Assembly (NCBI GenBank): GCA_963978545.1
Contig: OZ021725.1
Location: 7,078,346 to 7,142,345, forward strand
DNA: 64,000 nt
Direction of reading: 5' to 3'
Source of the DNA: Linyphia triangularis
Lineage: Eukaryota; Arthropoda; Arachnida; Araneae; Linyphiidae
The first letter of the stretch is position 1. Each line of letters starts with the position of its first letter. The notes under the pieces were generated by a model. It worked only from the letters and a program-made list of their open reading frames with translations, had not been told where the DNA came from and made no database searches. The position numbers were made by a program, and so were the translations under genes. Below are positions 21,760 through 34,900 of the stretch, one piece after another.

Positions 21760-22800
21760 ACTGGTTGCCCATAAAAATATGCGGAATTAAACTTTTAGAG
21801 CTTAAAATATTTTTACAGTCTAAATTTGGTATTCATTGGTCAAAGATAACATAAAATTGTGCAACACTTTAATTTCAACCAACTAACACGGAGACTGTGC
21901 AAATATTTGCCTACTATTGACTTGATCTATGTCTGCCACTGCGTCCGAGGGGATTAATATCTGAGTGCTTTGTCTTCTTTTCGCAACTTGCGACTGTTTT
22001 AAAAATCCTAGATAATTCAAGACTTATCATTGCCCAAAAGAGCATCTGGCATATACGTGACTCTTTCTAACTCTGAAACAATCGTCTGCTTCTTATTTTC
22101 AAAGCTGTAATCAGATGGATCCAGTAAGTTTGATCACTCATACATGATATGATTTGTTGAAAACGCGAGGAACACATAATGAGAAATCAGAATTTTGTGC
22201 AAATTAATTAAGGTATTTTTTTAGGTAAGTTTTAGTATGATCCTATTTAGGGTAAGTTTCAGTATTTATTTGCGTTTATTACTATCACTATTTGTGATTG
22301 CTAACGATTAAATAACCACATACTATGCAAATTTAAATGTCTTAAAACAAGACCCAAAAGTGGTCCTGGATTCAAAAACCAAGTTGGAGTCTTAGGATCA
22401 CTTAGTAACCCTCGTCTTCAAAAAAAAAAAAAAAAATTAAAAAAAAAAAAAAAAAAAAAACTCTTTTTTGCTAGTTTATAGTCTTTGAAACTTTCTTCTT
22501 ATTCTGGCAAGTTTTTGAGCTGATCCAATAACTCAAATTGCAGAAAAACTATATTTTTATAGAGAATTTAGCATTGTTGCAATAGCTCCTTTGATGTTTC
22601 GAACTTATTTCTCTCAGTTCGTGATTTTCCACCTTACTCAAAATGCTAAAACTTCAGCAAATATGAATGAAATGACTTGAATTTTTTTGTTTTTGTGTTT
22701 CATTATTATTATGTATTTGACAAAAAAGGGCATATATTTTTGAATAAAATAAAAACTTTTTTTTTACAAATTTAAATGTTGAAAAATACCCGTTTTTTAC
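21760..22800. other. Unexplained stretch with A-rich tract
   Basis: No gene recognised. A run of mostly A bases lies at about 22421-22460. Confidence 0.3.
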
Positions 22801-24705
22801 GCTTTTTTTAACCCCTTTTCCACCACTTAAAGTGAGTTAATCGAGATTGGAATAGCTTAATTTTTCTACGTTTGTTGACATTTATACCAGTTTTCAGAAT
22901 AGTTACCGAATGGGAAGTGGGACATTCGAATATTCCTTGTTTGGAATGCTTAGCCCCTTTCCACCTCTTAAAGAGGGTTAATCGAGATCGGAATAGCTTA
23001 ATTTTTCTATGTTCGTCATTGTCGACATTTGTATCAATTTTCAGAGTTGTGACCAAATGGGAAATGGGACATTCGAATATCCCTCGTTTGGAGCATTTAA
23101 CCCTTTTTCGACCCCTTAAAGCGGGTAAATCGAGATCGGAATAGTTTACTTTTTCTATGTTTACCATTGTTAATACATGCACCAATTTTCAGAATTGTGA
23201 CCACATGGGAAGTAGGACATTCGAATATCCCTCATTTGGAACGTCTAACCGCTTTTTGACCCCTTAAAGTGGGTTAATCGAGATCGGAATAGCATGCTTT
23301 TTCTATGTTTATCATTGTGGGTATTTGTAACAATTTTCAAAATTGTGACCGAATGGGAAGTGGAACATTCGAATATCCCTCGTTTGGAACATTTAACCTA
23401 TTTTCGACCCCTTAAAGCGGGTAAATCGAGATCGGAATAGCTTACTTTTTCTATGTTTACCAATGGTAATACATGCACAAATTTTCAGAATTGTGACCAC
23501 ATGGGAAGTAGGACATTCGAATATCCCTCATTTGGAACGTTGAACGCCTTTTTGACCCCTTAAAGTGGGTTAATCGAGATCGGAATAGCATGCTTTTTCT
23601 ATGTTTATCATTGTGGGTATTTGTAACAATTTTCAAAATTGTGACCGAATGGGAAGTGGAACATTCGAATATCCCTCGTTTGGAACATTTAACCTATTTT
23701 CGACCCCTTAAAGCGGGTTAATCGAGATCGGAATAGCTTACTTTTTCTATGTTTACCAATGGTAATACATGCACAAATTTTCAGAATTGTGACCACATGG
23801 GAAGTAGGACATTCGAATATCCCTCATTTGGAACGTTGAACGCCTTTTTGACCCCTTAAAGTGGGTTAATCGAGATCGGAATAGCATGCTTTTTCTATGT
23901 TTATCATTGTGGGTATTTGTAACAATTTTCAAAATTGTGACCGAATGGGAAGTGGAACATTCGAATATCCCTCGTTTGGAACATTTAACCTATTTTCGAC
24001 CCCTTAAAGCGGGTTAATCGAGATCGGAATAGCTTACTTTTTCTATGTTTACCAATGGTAATACATGCACAAATTTTCAGAATTGTGACCACATGGGAAG
24101 TAGGACATTCGAATATCTCTCGTTTGGAACGTTTAACCCCTTTTTGATCCCTTAAAGTGGGTTAATCGCGATCGGAATAGCATGCTTTTCTATGTTTGTC
24201 TTTATTGATAATTGCACCTGTTTTCAGAGTTGTGACAATATGGAAAGTAGACATTCAAATATCCCTCATTTGGAACGTTTAACCACTTTTTGACCCCTTA
24301 AAGTGGGTTAATCGAGATCGGACTAGCTTACATTTTCTTTGTCACCATTGTTGACATTTGTACCAATTTTCTGAGTTATGACCATATGGGAAGTGGTACA
24401 TTCGAATGTTCCTCGTTTGGAAAGTTTTACCCAGTTACCTCCCCTTGAAGTGGGTTAATCGAGATCAGAATAGCATGCTTTTTCTATGTTTACCATTGTT
24501 GGTATTTGTACCAATTTTCAGAATTGTGACCGAATGGGAAGTGGGACATTCGAATATTCCTGGTTTGGAACGTTTAACCCCTTTTCCACCCCTTAAAGTG
24601 GGTTAATCAAGATCAGAATAGCTTACTTTTTCTATGCTTACCATTGTTGATATTTGTTCCAATTTTCAAAGATGTTAACATGTGGGAAGTGGGAGAATTA
24701 GTGAT
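22800..24705 (+). repeat. 148-bp satellite-like array with 296-bp higher-order repeat
   Basis: About 13 units share GTTAATCGAGATCGGAATAG, TTTTTCTATGTTTA, and TGGGAAGT followed by GGACATTCGAATATCC. Between 23292 and 24180 two unit types alternate. GCATGC recurs at 23292, 23588, 23884 and 24180, exactly 296 bp apart, and the dimers are almost identical to one another. The rest of the array is more diverged. Short frames across it are repeat artefacts. Confidence 0.9.
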
Positions 24706-24787
24706 GAGTGAGGGCTTTGTCTTATATATAGAGGGATGTTCTGTTGTTTTTTAGAACTTTAACATTCCAAAATACATATATTTAGTA

Positions 24788-25353
24788 CAATGGACAATTC
24801 CCGCATTTTGTATTTTTTTTTATTATTATTATTATTTTTTAACTCATCAATTCTAAATGCTTCGAAAAGTTCATAAACACAAACATTTCTGATCAATGCG
24901 CTTTTTCTTTCTTTTTTTTTAAATTTGTAATCAAAGTTCCCCGGTTAGACGTTGGCGAAAAAACAATTCATTCGGCTAGAATTGAATGTTACGTCAAGAG
25001 ATCCCAAACATGTTGGCTTGAAATGCGGCAGCAGAAACCTGTTTTGCAAGTTTCTCGCAAATCACGCCAACATGTACGGAACACGGCAATGGTCTACCAA
25101 ATCAACGCCAACTATTTGGCAGAAACCTCACGATAACCTTAACGGAAGGAGCTCTGCACATAACAGATTTTATTGAGTGTTTTGATCGGACTGATTTTGG
25201 CTCGATTTGATGGCATTTTCTTTTCTTAATGCATAATTAACTAATTCTTTTAAAGAACTTTTGTTTAAATATTTAGAATCAGAAAGAAACTCTTCATAAA
25301 TATAAACTGATTTCACTCGTTTTTTTAAAAAAAAATGCGGGAATTGTCCATTG
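24788..25353. mobile_element. P-like MITE, copy 3
   Basis: The inverted ends CAATGGACAATTCCCGCAT bound 566 bp. The interior is the reverse-orientation relative of 1499-2034 (shared AACATGTTGGCTTGAAATGC-like and CAGAAACC blocks). Faint coding similarity is shared with 6181-7047 (residues like KYLNKSSLKELV), which points to a common transposase parent. Confidence 0.6.
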
Positions 25354-25560
25354 TTTAACACGATATACATTAGGAACAAAAAGAAAGTTAATGTATTTAC
25401 CAGTAACTTATCATTTAAAAAGTCTGTTATTGATTTTTGCTTTAAGCTTTTAACAAAACATTCGTTTAAAAATCTGTCTACTTTTTCTAAATTATTTAAA
25501 TCGCATGTGATCATATCCTGCTGTATTATGAATCGTTGCAAGGTTTTATAAAAATAATAA
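25354..25560 (-). other. Possible coding relic next to P-like element
   Basis: A minus-strand frame runs from 25541 into the element (residues such as LEKVDRFLNECFVKS). It is open and has plausible composition, but has no recognised domain and continues into transposon DNA. It could be an eroded exon or chance. Confidence 0.2.
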
Positions 25561-25977
25561 GTAGTTTTAAGAACAAATTATTTTTCATCTTAAGCATGAT
25601 TTCATTATGTGAGATTTCGTTCAAAACGTATAAATTAACCTTAAGTTCAAGCTTCGTCGGACAAAGAACTACTGTTACTCGGTATTAAAAAAGATTGTGT
25701 AAAGATAATTGATCACCTTGGAAAGCTAAAAAATACAACATTTTCAATGATTTTCTTTTCAGGTTCTGTATAAGATATTACAATGATTTTTTTTTTTTAT
25801 TATTATTATTATTTTTTTTTAAGCTTATAGAATACAAAAATACTTGATTTTTTTTTTTCAAGTTTCATTTTTTAACAACTACTCAGGAGGCACCAAAGTC
25901 AAAGCCTCAAAAAAATAATCTCAGGATTGGTGAATCTGAAACAAAAAAACACACCGGAATCTTCAAAGGAAAGGTTT
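25561..25977. other. AT-rich stretch, nothing recognised
   Basis: It holds T-rich and ATT-repeat tracts at 25788-25822. No gene seen. Confidence 0.3.
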
Positions 25978-25991
25978 CTTACGTGACAGTT

Positions 25992-26172
25992 GCCGACCAA
26001 ACGGTATAGTGGTTAGCGTGCTAGCTTCTAGACCGCGAGGTTGCGGGTTCGAGTCCCGTATTAGGCATGGGTGTTTGTAAATGTATGTTGGCTTGTCTAA
26101 TGACGAATGTTTCGGCGCATTATAGCCCTCGTGTTGCTGACGGCGCCAGATAATCTGAAAACAACCAACCAA
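25992..26172 (+). repeat. tRNA-derived SINE, copy 11
   Basis: A full-length plus-strand copy reading head to tail: GCCGACCAAACGGTATAGTG, the B box GGTTCGAGTCC, and an AACCAACCAA tail. A perfect 14-bp target duplication CTTACGTGACAGTT lies at 25978-25991 and 26173-26186. Confidence 0.95.
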
Positions 26173-26203
26173 CTTACGTGACAGTTTACCACAAATTGCC
26201 AAA

Positions 26204-26386
26204 GCCGACCAAACGGTATAGTGGTTAGCGTGCTAGCTTCAAGACCGCGAGGTTGCGGGTTCGAGTCCCGTATTAGGCATGGGTGTTTGAAAATGTATGT
26301 TGGTTTGTCTAATGACGAATGTTTCGGCGCATTATAGCTCTCGTGTTGCTGACGGCGCCAGGTAATCTGAAAAACAACCAACCAAC
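26204..26386 (+). repeat. tRNA-derived SINE, copy 12
   Basis: A full-length plus-strand copy only about 30 bp from copy 11. It has its own perfect 11-bp duplication AAATTGCCAAA at 26193-26203 and 26387-26397, so it is an independent insertion. Confidence 0.93.
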
Positions 26387-26397
26387 AAATTGCCAAA

Positions 26398-26960
26398 TAT
26401 ACAAAAAAAAAAATACAAAAATAGCTGATGTTTGAAAAAAAAAGGTTGAAAAAATACTCCTGTTTTTCACTACTCTTTGCTAAAAAAAAAACAATGTTAT
26501 AATTAATTTTTTTTAGCAAAATTGGTAAAATGGCATACAAAACATCTCAACGAATAAAACAAGACAAAATCATTGAAATCGGCCGAGTAGTTTCGTAGAT
26601 TAAGTGTCTGCCATTTGAAAAAAATGTAGTTTCGAGAAAAACGCTTTTAAAGTTTTTACTCGCTATTTTTTTTTCAAATAGTTTTTAAAAAAATCAAGTT
26701 TTTTCACTTAATATTTGTTAATCTGCTATCCCTGGACCTTAAAGCCCTGGAAATGATTGCGAAAATACAAAAACCAAAAAAATCGATTTTTTTTTCAAAA
26801 TTTATAAGGTGGTCAAGTACCTTAAGCGATTTCACATCAAAGGGGTTTGACTGTACAATAAAAATTCTGCACGTGTTTTTTCATATCATCTCACATACCA
26901 GATTCCCTTACCACAAAAACAAATAACTCTAGAATGCTCTATAACATCAACAACATAAAA
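26398..26960. other. Unexplained AT-rich stretch
   Basis: No gene recognised. It contains phrases such as ATTGAAATCGGCCGAGTAG that look repetitive but have no second copy I can place in this window. Confidence 0.3.
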
Positions 26961-27640
26961 ACAATGAGTGTGGAACAACGCACAACTTTCAATTAAATTA
27001 TAATATTGGTCATCGCATTAAAATTTATGGTGTAATTGATTATTTTCATACTTTGATTCATTTAGAAAAAAATGGCCACTTGGCAATATTTTTGACATTA
27101 ATTTTTACACTGGTAAAAAGAAAATACCAAGATGGCGAAATTGTAGTTGCTATTCTATAGTCCTATTCTATAGTTGCTATTATATTGTCCTTTGTTGTGC
27201 ATGGAGAGAAACAAAATCAATCGTTGATGGGCGATGCTCAAGAGTAGAGAGCTTTGTGTTAAAGGCATTCGATTTTCAACTTTTTAAGTTTTTAACGCAT
27301 TTCTGTGGGAATTTCGAAGGTGAGGACGACTAAAACACATTAAGAGTCATTAGCACAAATATTTTAATCGAAATCGTTAGAGTCGTTTTTTAGCAATTAC
27401 TGAAAAGCATGATTTTTCAAGATTTCAACTTTATGCGCATGTGCGATTTTGAAGAAAACCTTAACGGTAGGTCCCATGGCCACCATTAACCCGCACATCA
27501 AATTTGAGCATCGTAGGTCAATTTGTTAAAGAGTTATGCTGATCACGTACACACAGACATTTTTTTCTAAACTACTTTTTTTTTTTTTTAAATCAAACGT
27601 GGAGAAATGCAATTTGTGTGTACCTTTTTCTCAAAAACTA
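26960..27640 (-). repeat. Dispersed repeat R2, copy 3 (reverse)
   Basis: In reverse orientation it shows the R2 end (GCACAACTTTCAATTA), the CCTTAACGGTAGG block and the GAGTTATGCTGATCACG block. It is continuous over most of the R2 length. Confidence 0.6.
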
Positions 27641-28142
27641 CTCATAGTATTGGTTTCAAATTTTGTACAGCCAATATCAAAACACTTTTACTTAGACTGA
27701 CATATGCTTTTGTAAAAAATAAATTTTGCTTAGGATTTATGATGTTTTGAAAAATTTTTATAAAATTTTCCAAAAAAAAAAAAAAAAAAAAAAAAAAACG
27801 TGGTTAGAAAGTTAAAAAAAAAAATCTAATCAACATTTTTGTAAAAGCATATGTCTGTTCGTGTAAAAGTACAATAATGTACCAGGGAAAAAAATTTCGA
27901 AGCAAGATATTGAGTAGATCCTTAGAAAAAGGTACATTTGTTTGAAAAAACAGCGTTTGAAGTACAAAGCAAACGATATTTTTTGCGAAAAATATTTAAA
28001 AAATTCTTCGGATGAGAGCATTGCCCACAAAGTTATACCATTTCGTAGATAACATTTCAAGTATTGTGATGCGCTAAAAACTTAAAAATGGATTGCGAGA
28101 GAAAAAAAAATTGTCTTCCGACCCTCCTTAAGAGGTTAATAA
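27641..28142. other. Stretch upstream of the CRAL-TRIO gene, nothing recognised
   Basis: An A run lies at about 27773-27798. AAAACTAC...AAAAGG phrases occur on both strands. No exon is identified, although an untranslated first exon of the CRAL-TRIO gene must lie somewhere upstream of 28830. Confidence 0.3.
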
Positions 28143-28799
28143 TAGACTGAGAGGCGACTGCAATTTTTGGACCCTATCTAACATCATTCGGAATTTTTTA
28201 TAGAAATTAGTGAAAAGTGAGTAGATTACGAATCCACTAGTCTGCCATGGCAAAAATGGCCGAAACTGGTCAAAAATCGACTTTTAATAAGTTGAATTAA
28301 ATCCAATTGCCAAATGCGCCATAATTTGCCAAATAATGAGCATTTTTTTTAATTTGGTAACCCTCACTCTTTAATTTTCAATTAAGAAGATTGCAGACGA
28401 TTCAGATATCTGGCGACGGTCTACTTGCATCTATTAAAAGGGAGCCAAGTTGGCAAAAAATATTACGTCACTTATGACGTAACTGATGTCGCCAATTTGG
28501 CTTACTTTTAAAAGATATAAGTCTTCCGAGCCAAAGATCAGAAATCGTTTGCTCTTTTTCTCATTGATAATCAAAATGCAGTGGGTTGCCAGACGAAAAA
28601 GTTTGTTCTCTTTTTGGCAAGTTATGACATATTTGGCAATCGGATTTTAGTTCAACTCATTCCAAGTCGATTATTGATCAGTTTCGGCCATTTTTGCCAC
28701 GGCAGACCAGTGGATTCTTAATCTACTCACTCTTTTCTCCAATTTCTATAAGAAATTCAGAATGATGTTCGATGGGGTCCAAAAATTGCCTCTCGGACT
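28143..28799. mobile_element. 660-bp palindromic element, copy D
   Basis: The ends AGACTGAGAGGCGACTGC and TTGCCTCTCGGACT are inverted, and the interior follows the family layout. It ends about 31 bp before the splice acceptor of the first coding exon of the CRAL-TRIO gene. Confidence 0.75.
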
Positions 28800-28831
28800 A
28801 TAAATATTGATGAGTGATCTTTTCTTTTAGG

Positions 28832-28964
28832 ATGAGGAAGATGTCTCTGCCGCTGTGGTTCAAGGGACTGACACCGGAATTGAAGAAGACAGCAGAGCAG
28901 AGTCTGGGGGAGACCCACGAAGTGAGGGAGAAGGCACTGCTTGAGCTCAGGATGCTCCTTCAAG
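28832..28964 (+). CDS. CRAL-TRIO gene, coding exon 1
   Basis: The exon follows acceptor TTTTCTTTTAG (ending 28830) and begins G-ATG. The ATG at 28832 is in frame with another at 28841; either could be used. It encodes residues 1-44 (LPLWFKGLTPELKKTAEQS...), the usual N-terminal start of alpha-TTP-like proteins, and ends LLELRMLLQ before donor GTATGG (28965). It closes in phase 1. Confidence 0.88.
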
Positions 28965-31900
28965 GTATGGTTACCTTTAAATCATCGTCAGTCACTACGC
29001 GGCCCTCGGACCAGATTTGGTCCGCGATAGATTTTTCTGCGACCCACCGGCACCCCAGAAGGTTAGGGGGGAAAAAATCAAATTTTACGGTATGGTTTTC
29101 TTTACGTAATTGTAATTTATCCGAAATAATATGAGTTATAACTATACTAAACTTCAACTTAACTAGACATCACTTAGACGGTAGATCGTGACAGTGCTCA
29201 TAGGTATTTAATCCATTTTGGCGGAGTGAAGACATAATTCTCGCCAAACCTTATAGCCTTTTGTTCTCTATACTAAACTTCAACTTAACTAGACATCACT
29301 TAGACGGTAGATCGTGACAGTGCTCATAGGTATTTAATCCATTTTGGCGGAGTGAAGACATAATTCTCGCCAAACCTTATAGCCTTTTGTTCTCTATACT
29401 AAACTTCAACTTAACTAGACATCACTTAGACGGTAGATCGTGACAGTGTCATAGGTATTTAATCAATTTTGGCGGAGTGAAGACATAATTCTCGCCAAAC
29501 CACAACCCTGTAGAGATCAAAAGGCTATAAGATTTGGAGAGAATTATGTCTTCACTCCGCTAAAATGGATTAAATACCTATGAGCACTGTCACGATCTAC
29601 CGTCTAAGTGATGTCTAGTTAAGTTGAAGTTTAGTATATATGGAGGAATCTTTCAGAAAGGTGGTTTTCATCGAGAATAAATACATTTAATAACTTAACT
29701 GAATCTCTTTTGGACATTTTATTAAAATTGACCGCCACAAATAATCCGAAAGACATCGACTCCATTACAAGTAGTCCGAGAGGCAAATGCAATTTTCGGA
29801 CCCCATTAAACATCATTCTGAATTGTTTATAGAAATTGGAGAAAAGTGAGAAGATTACGAATCCACCGGTCTACCGTGGCAAAAAGGGCCGAAACTGATC
29901 AAAAATCGACTTAGAATGAGTTGAACTAAAATCCGATTGCCAAATATGTCAACTTACCAAAAAAAGAACAAACTTTTTCGTCTGACAACCCACTGCATTT
30001 CGCTCTTCAATGAGAAAAAGCGCAAAGGATTTCTTATCTCTGGAGCGGTAAACTTGTATCTTTTAAAAGTAAGTTAAATTGGTGACATCAATTACGTCAT
30101 CAGTGACGTAATGTTTATTGCCAACTTGGCTCCCTTTTAATAGATGCAAGTAGACCGTCGCCAGATATCTGAATCGTCTGCAACCTTCTTGATTGAAAAT
30201 TAAAGAGTGAGGGTTACCAAATAAAAAAAAAAATTCTCATTATTTGGCAAGTTATGGCGCATTTGGAAATTCGACTTAATTCAACTACTTAAAAGTTGAT
30301 TTTTGACCAGTTTCGGCCATTTTTGCCACGGCAGAACAGTGGATTCGTAATCTACTCACTTTTCTCTCATTTCTATAAAAAAAAATTCTGAATAATGTTC
30401 GATGGGGTCCAAAAATTGCAGCCGCCTCTCAGTCTAAAAATAAACTGAACGATTTCGACCGCCATCGTCTCCCAGTTGATACCGACTAAAAAGGAGTAAT
30501 CTGGAAATACAGTTTTCGTACTTTTATTAAAAGTTAAGTCAATTCGCATTTTCATGGTAAACAAAAGATTTAATTTCTTTTTTTAGACTCTGATTTACTA
30601 ATAATAAAAATTATTATTATTAATATTATTATTTTTTTTAATTATTTGGGGAAAAAAGGATCAAATATCAATTGTAATTTTACTGAGACAAAAAAAAATT
30701 AATATTTTTAATTACTAGTTTTCAAAAATACAATACATTATTATTAAATCAATATTAAAGATACATATTTTGTTGCCGAGTGGCCACAGAACTTGGAAAA
30801 CGTGGAAATCAGGGAAATGTCAGGGAGATTTTTGAATCTGGAAAGAATCAGGGAAATGTCAGGGAGATTTTTGAATCTGGAAAGAATCAGGGAAATGTCA
30901 GGGAGATTTTTGAATCTGGAAAGAATCAGGGAAATGTCAGGGAGATTTTTGAATCTGGAAAGAATCAGGGAAATGTCAGGGAGATTTTTGAATCTGGAAA
31001 GAATCAGGGAAATGTCAGGGAGATTTTTGAATCTGGAAAGAATCAGGGAAATGTCAGGGAGATTTTTGAATCTGGAAAGAATCAGGGAAATGTCAGGGAG
31101 ATTTTTGAATTTGGAAAGAATCAGGGAAATGTCAGGGAGATTTTTGAATCTGGAAAGAATCAGGGAAATGTCAGGGAGATTTTTGAATCTGGAAAGAATC
31201 AGGGAAATGTCAGGGAGATTTTTGAATCTGGAAAGAATCAGGGAAATGTCAGGGAGATTTTTGAATCTGGAAAGAATCAGGGAAATGTCAGGGAGATTTT
31301 TGAATCTGGAAAGAATCAGGGAAATATCAGGGAGATTTTTGAATCTGGAAAGAATCGGGAAATGTCAGGGAGATTTTTGAATCTGGAAAGAATCAGGGAA
31401 ATGTCAGGGAGATTTTTGAATCTGGAAAGAATCAGGGAAATGTCAGGGAGATTTTTGAATCTGGAAAGAATCAGGGAAATGTCAGGGAGATTTTTGAATC
31501 TGGAAAGAATCAGGGAAATGTCAGGGAGATTTTTGAATCTGGAAAGAATCAGGGAAATGTCAGGGAGATTTTTGAATCTGGAAAGAATCGGGAAATGTCA
31601 GGGAGATTTTTGAATCTGGAAAGAATCAGGGAAATGTCAGGGAGATTTTTGAATCTGGAAAGAATCAGGGAAATGTCAGGGAGATTTTTGAATCTGGAAA
31701 GAATCAGGGAAATGTCAGGGAGATTTTTGAATCTGGAAAGAATCAGGGAAATGTCAGGGAGATTTTTGAATCTGGAAAGAATCAGGGAAATGTCAGGGAG
31801 ATTTTTGAATCTGGAAAGAATCAGGGAAATGTCAGGGAGATTTTTGAATCTGGAAAGAATCAGGGAAATGTCAGGGAGATTTTTGAATCTGGAAAGAATC

Positions 31901-34900
31901 AGGGAAATGTCAGGGAGATTTTTGAATCTGGAAAGAATCAGGGAAATGTCAGGGAGATTTTTGAATCTGGAAAGAATCAGGGAATTGTCAGGGAGATTCT
32001 TAAACTTTCACGAAAATTTTCTTTCTACTGATGGCCCTTTTCCCCGTTCATCTGTATTGTTGCGTGGACGGGTTCGAAAGATTTGAAGCCAAAGCAGATC
32101 AAAACTTGCAGATATTTATTCCAATATAACTCTCCACATATTCTCTTACAGCTCCAGAACTCCTCGTTCTAGTAGACACAATACAGCTCTTTTCACAACA
32201 ATAGAGCACAAAACAGCAGTTAAAAACTTGACAACACAACTGCTCAATCGCCGCAAAAGACAATGCAATACAGTTCGCTTTAGAACTACTCGGAATATTC
32301 ACTGAAACTCAGTAATTCCAGTCAACTAACTAGCTCAACTCAGTCAACTCGGGCTTATATAGGGGAGGAGAAACTTCTTGAAATTTCTAGAGGTAGATAT
32401 TTGGAGAACTTTCCAAATCATAGTCGAAAAGTCCTATACATGTACATGGGGACCTAAAATATCGCCAAATGGTCGCCAAGTTTGGCAACCATTTGGCGAT
32501 TTCTCGCCAAATTTGGTGACAAAAATTAGTCGCCAAAACCGTCGCCAACTTGGCTCTATCTCGCCAATTTTTCGAGATTGCCATTACCATAATGTTAAAT
32601 GCCCTGCTCCTTGTAAAATTCGCTTCCCAGCGTTACCTCTGTAAAACTCGTTATCAAGCGTTAAGACCCATATTGCCGGGAAGCCAACTAAAGACGAACT
32701 ATGCACAAAATGTACATACATTTTCCTATTTACAAAATTAACACTACGAAATATTTACAAATATACAAAAATTCGTAACAGTATTTTGGCGCTATTTACC
32801 CGGAGAATTGTGGTGGTAAGCGTTAGAAGTTTAATGTCACTGAATCATTTAAACTTTTCATTACCGCCAAAACTACTTTTTAAAAATTAACGCATTATCT
32901 TTTTAGCATACATATTCTATTTAATCACACATATGGAAAAGTTGGGACAATTTTAACAAAAATTTGTCCTAAAATCATGGAATTTTCTAGAAATCTTTCA
33001 GGAAAATCAGGAAATTATTGGGGAACTTTTTTTCCCGAATTTTGTGGTCACCCTGTGGTATATCCGGCCAGCGAAAAGCTCCAAAATAAGTCAATCGGCC
33101 CGCCTCTAAAAGTTGTTGGCAAACGCTGCTTTAAATCCTTTATACACTACACTATCTACCAATAAGTATTTAACACTCATGCAATTGAGAATGTCTGCAG
33201 TCCTGATCTACGTCACCCTTGATCCCAATTCATGGTAGGCTCAACGTCGACTACTACTCCACTAACCTAGATAACTATGTGCTCCCTACGCTGTGGCAAT
33301 TTTAAGGTTGGATCATTGGTACTTCCAAGATGACAACGCCACTTGTTATGTTACGAGGTCCACCATGGATTAGTATGATGAAAGCCGGCTGAACCGACTG
33401 GACTGGCCTGCTCAGAGTCCAGAAGTGAATCCTATGGAACACCTCTGGGACGAGTAGGATCGCCGAATTAAAGAGTGCAGCAACCGTCCAAAATCGGTGA
33501 AAGAACGCACATCTCCACTTCAAGCCGAGTGGAAGAAAATGCCACTGTCCCTCATCCAAACACTTGTGGAAAGCATGCCCCGGAGTACTGTAATTGCCTT
33601 AGGTGGAGGCTCAACCACCTATTGAATTTGAATAAATTGTGTTTATCGCTTTTATCACAGGTGTCCAATTACTTATTGGTAGATAGTATATTAACATCGA
33701 TTTTGTCGGGCCGACCAAACGGTATAGTGGTTAGCGTGCTAGCTTCTAGACCACGAGGTTGCGGGTTCGAGTTCCGTGTTAGGCATGGGTGTTTAAAAAT
33801 GCATGTTGGCTTGTCTAATATCGAATATTTCGGCGCATTATAGCCCTCGTGTTACTGACGACGCCAGATAATCTGAAAACAACCAACCAACCCATCGATT
33901 TTGTCTGTTAGTGTACGTGTGGTTGCCGGGCAAATTTGTGTGAAGCCTAATTAATATGCCGTCATCTGATAGGGTTAAATTGGCGCAGTATGGCCCAAGT
34001 GTTGCCCTTGCGCCGTTAAACTTCAACCAACAAACGAACCAATCAACTGATAGGGTTGAAACTTGGCAGGTGGACTCAATGTCGGTGACAATGCATTCTA
34101 TCAAGTTTGGGGACTGTCACTGCCACTAAAAAGTCGTACACAGGTTTCTATAATAATTTTGGAATGCTAATAAATCCCATTCAACCGATGATTGTGGAAA
34201 CTCTTTCATGTTGCCAAAATTATTTTTAAATGGAATAATTTAAATTCATTGGACATGGATGCATAAATTTACTGTGGAGTGTGATCCAGTCAATTCAACG
34301 TTGCGTTACATTGTAACGCTGTAAGTGAAAGGATTTTAACCGATTATTATTGTTGAAATTCTTTCCATGTGCCAAAATGGTTTTAATCAGAATAAATAAA
34401 AGTATTTGGGCACTATGAATTAAGAGGGATGTCTGCATTCATTATATATTTTTTATGGTTGGTTGTTTTCAGATTATCTGGCGCCGTCAGCAACACGAGG
34501 GCTATAATGCTCCGAAACATTCGTCATTAGACAAGCCAACATACATTTACAAACACCCATACCTAACACGGGACTCGGAACCCGCAACCTCGCGGACTAG
34601 AGGCTAGCACGCTAACCACTATACCGTTTGGTCGGCTATATATTTTTATGAAATAACCTTTTAGAGGCGCAACTAAAACTTGGCAATGTGGTTGATTGTT
34701 TTCAGATTATCTGGCGCCGTCAGCAACACGAGGGCTATAATGCGCCGAAACATTCGTCATTAGACAAGCCAACATACATTTACAAACACCCATGCCAACA
34801 CGGGACTCGAACCCGCAACCTCGCGGTCTAGAAGCTAGCAGGCTAACCACTATACCGTTTGGTCGGCTATATATTTTTATGAAATAACCTTTTAGAGACT

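Larger units (their letters stand above)
30777..33055. mobile_element. Element with GTGGCCACA-type inverted ends enclosing a minisatellite
   Basis: The left edge GAGTGGCCACAGAACTTGG is matched, inverted, by the right edge CCGAATTTTGTGGTCACCCT. Between them lie the 39-bp minisatellite (30800-32000), a solo LTR inserted later (32058-32780) and about 270 bp of further sequence. Arrays of internal repeats occur in some non-autonomous DNA transposons. Only two ends are seen and no target duplication is clear, so the boundary claim is tentative. Confidence 0.45.

Noticed and set aside
25992..26386. Functional tRNA genes suggested by A and B boxes
   Set aside because: The boxes belong to SINE heads with GGTTG tails and target duplications; no complete tRNA cloverleaf with acceptor stem is seen.
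28638..28700. Coding extension upstream of CRAL-TRIO exon 1
   Set aside because: This sequence belongs to palindromic element D; the acceptor at 28830 separates it from the exon.
30800..32000. CRISPR-like array
   Set aside because: Units are directly adjacent and there are no unique spacers; the genome is eukaryotic.
30780..32086. Long open frames (277, 195 and 163 codons) of a repetitive protein
   Set aside because: They lie in a 39-bp minisatellite; a unit length divisible by three keeps any stop-free frame open, and one-base deletions switch between frames freely.
33838..34104. 88-codon minus-strand frame
   Set aside because: It runs from SINE copy 13 into repeat R3 and has no recognised domain.
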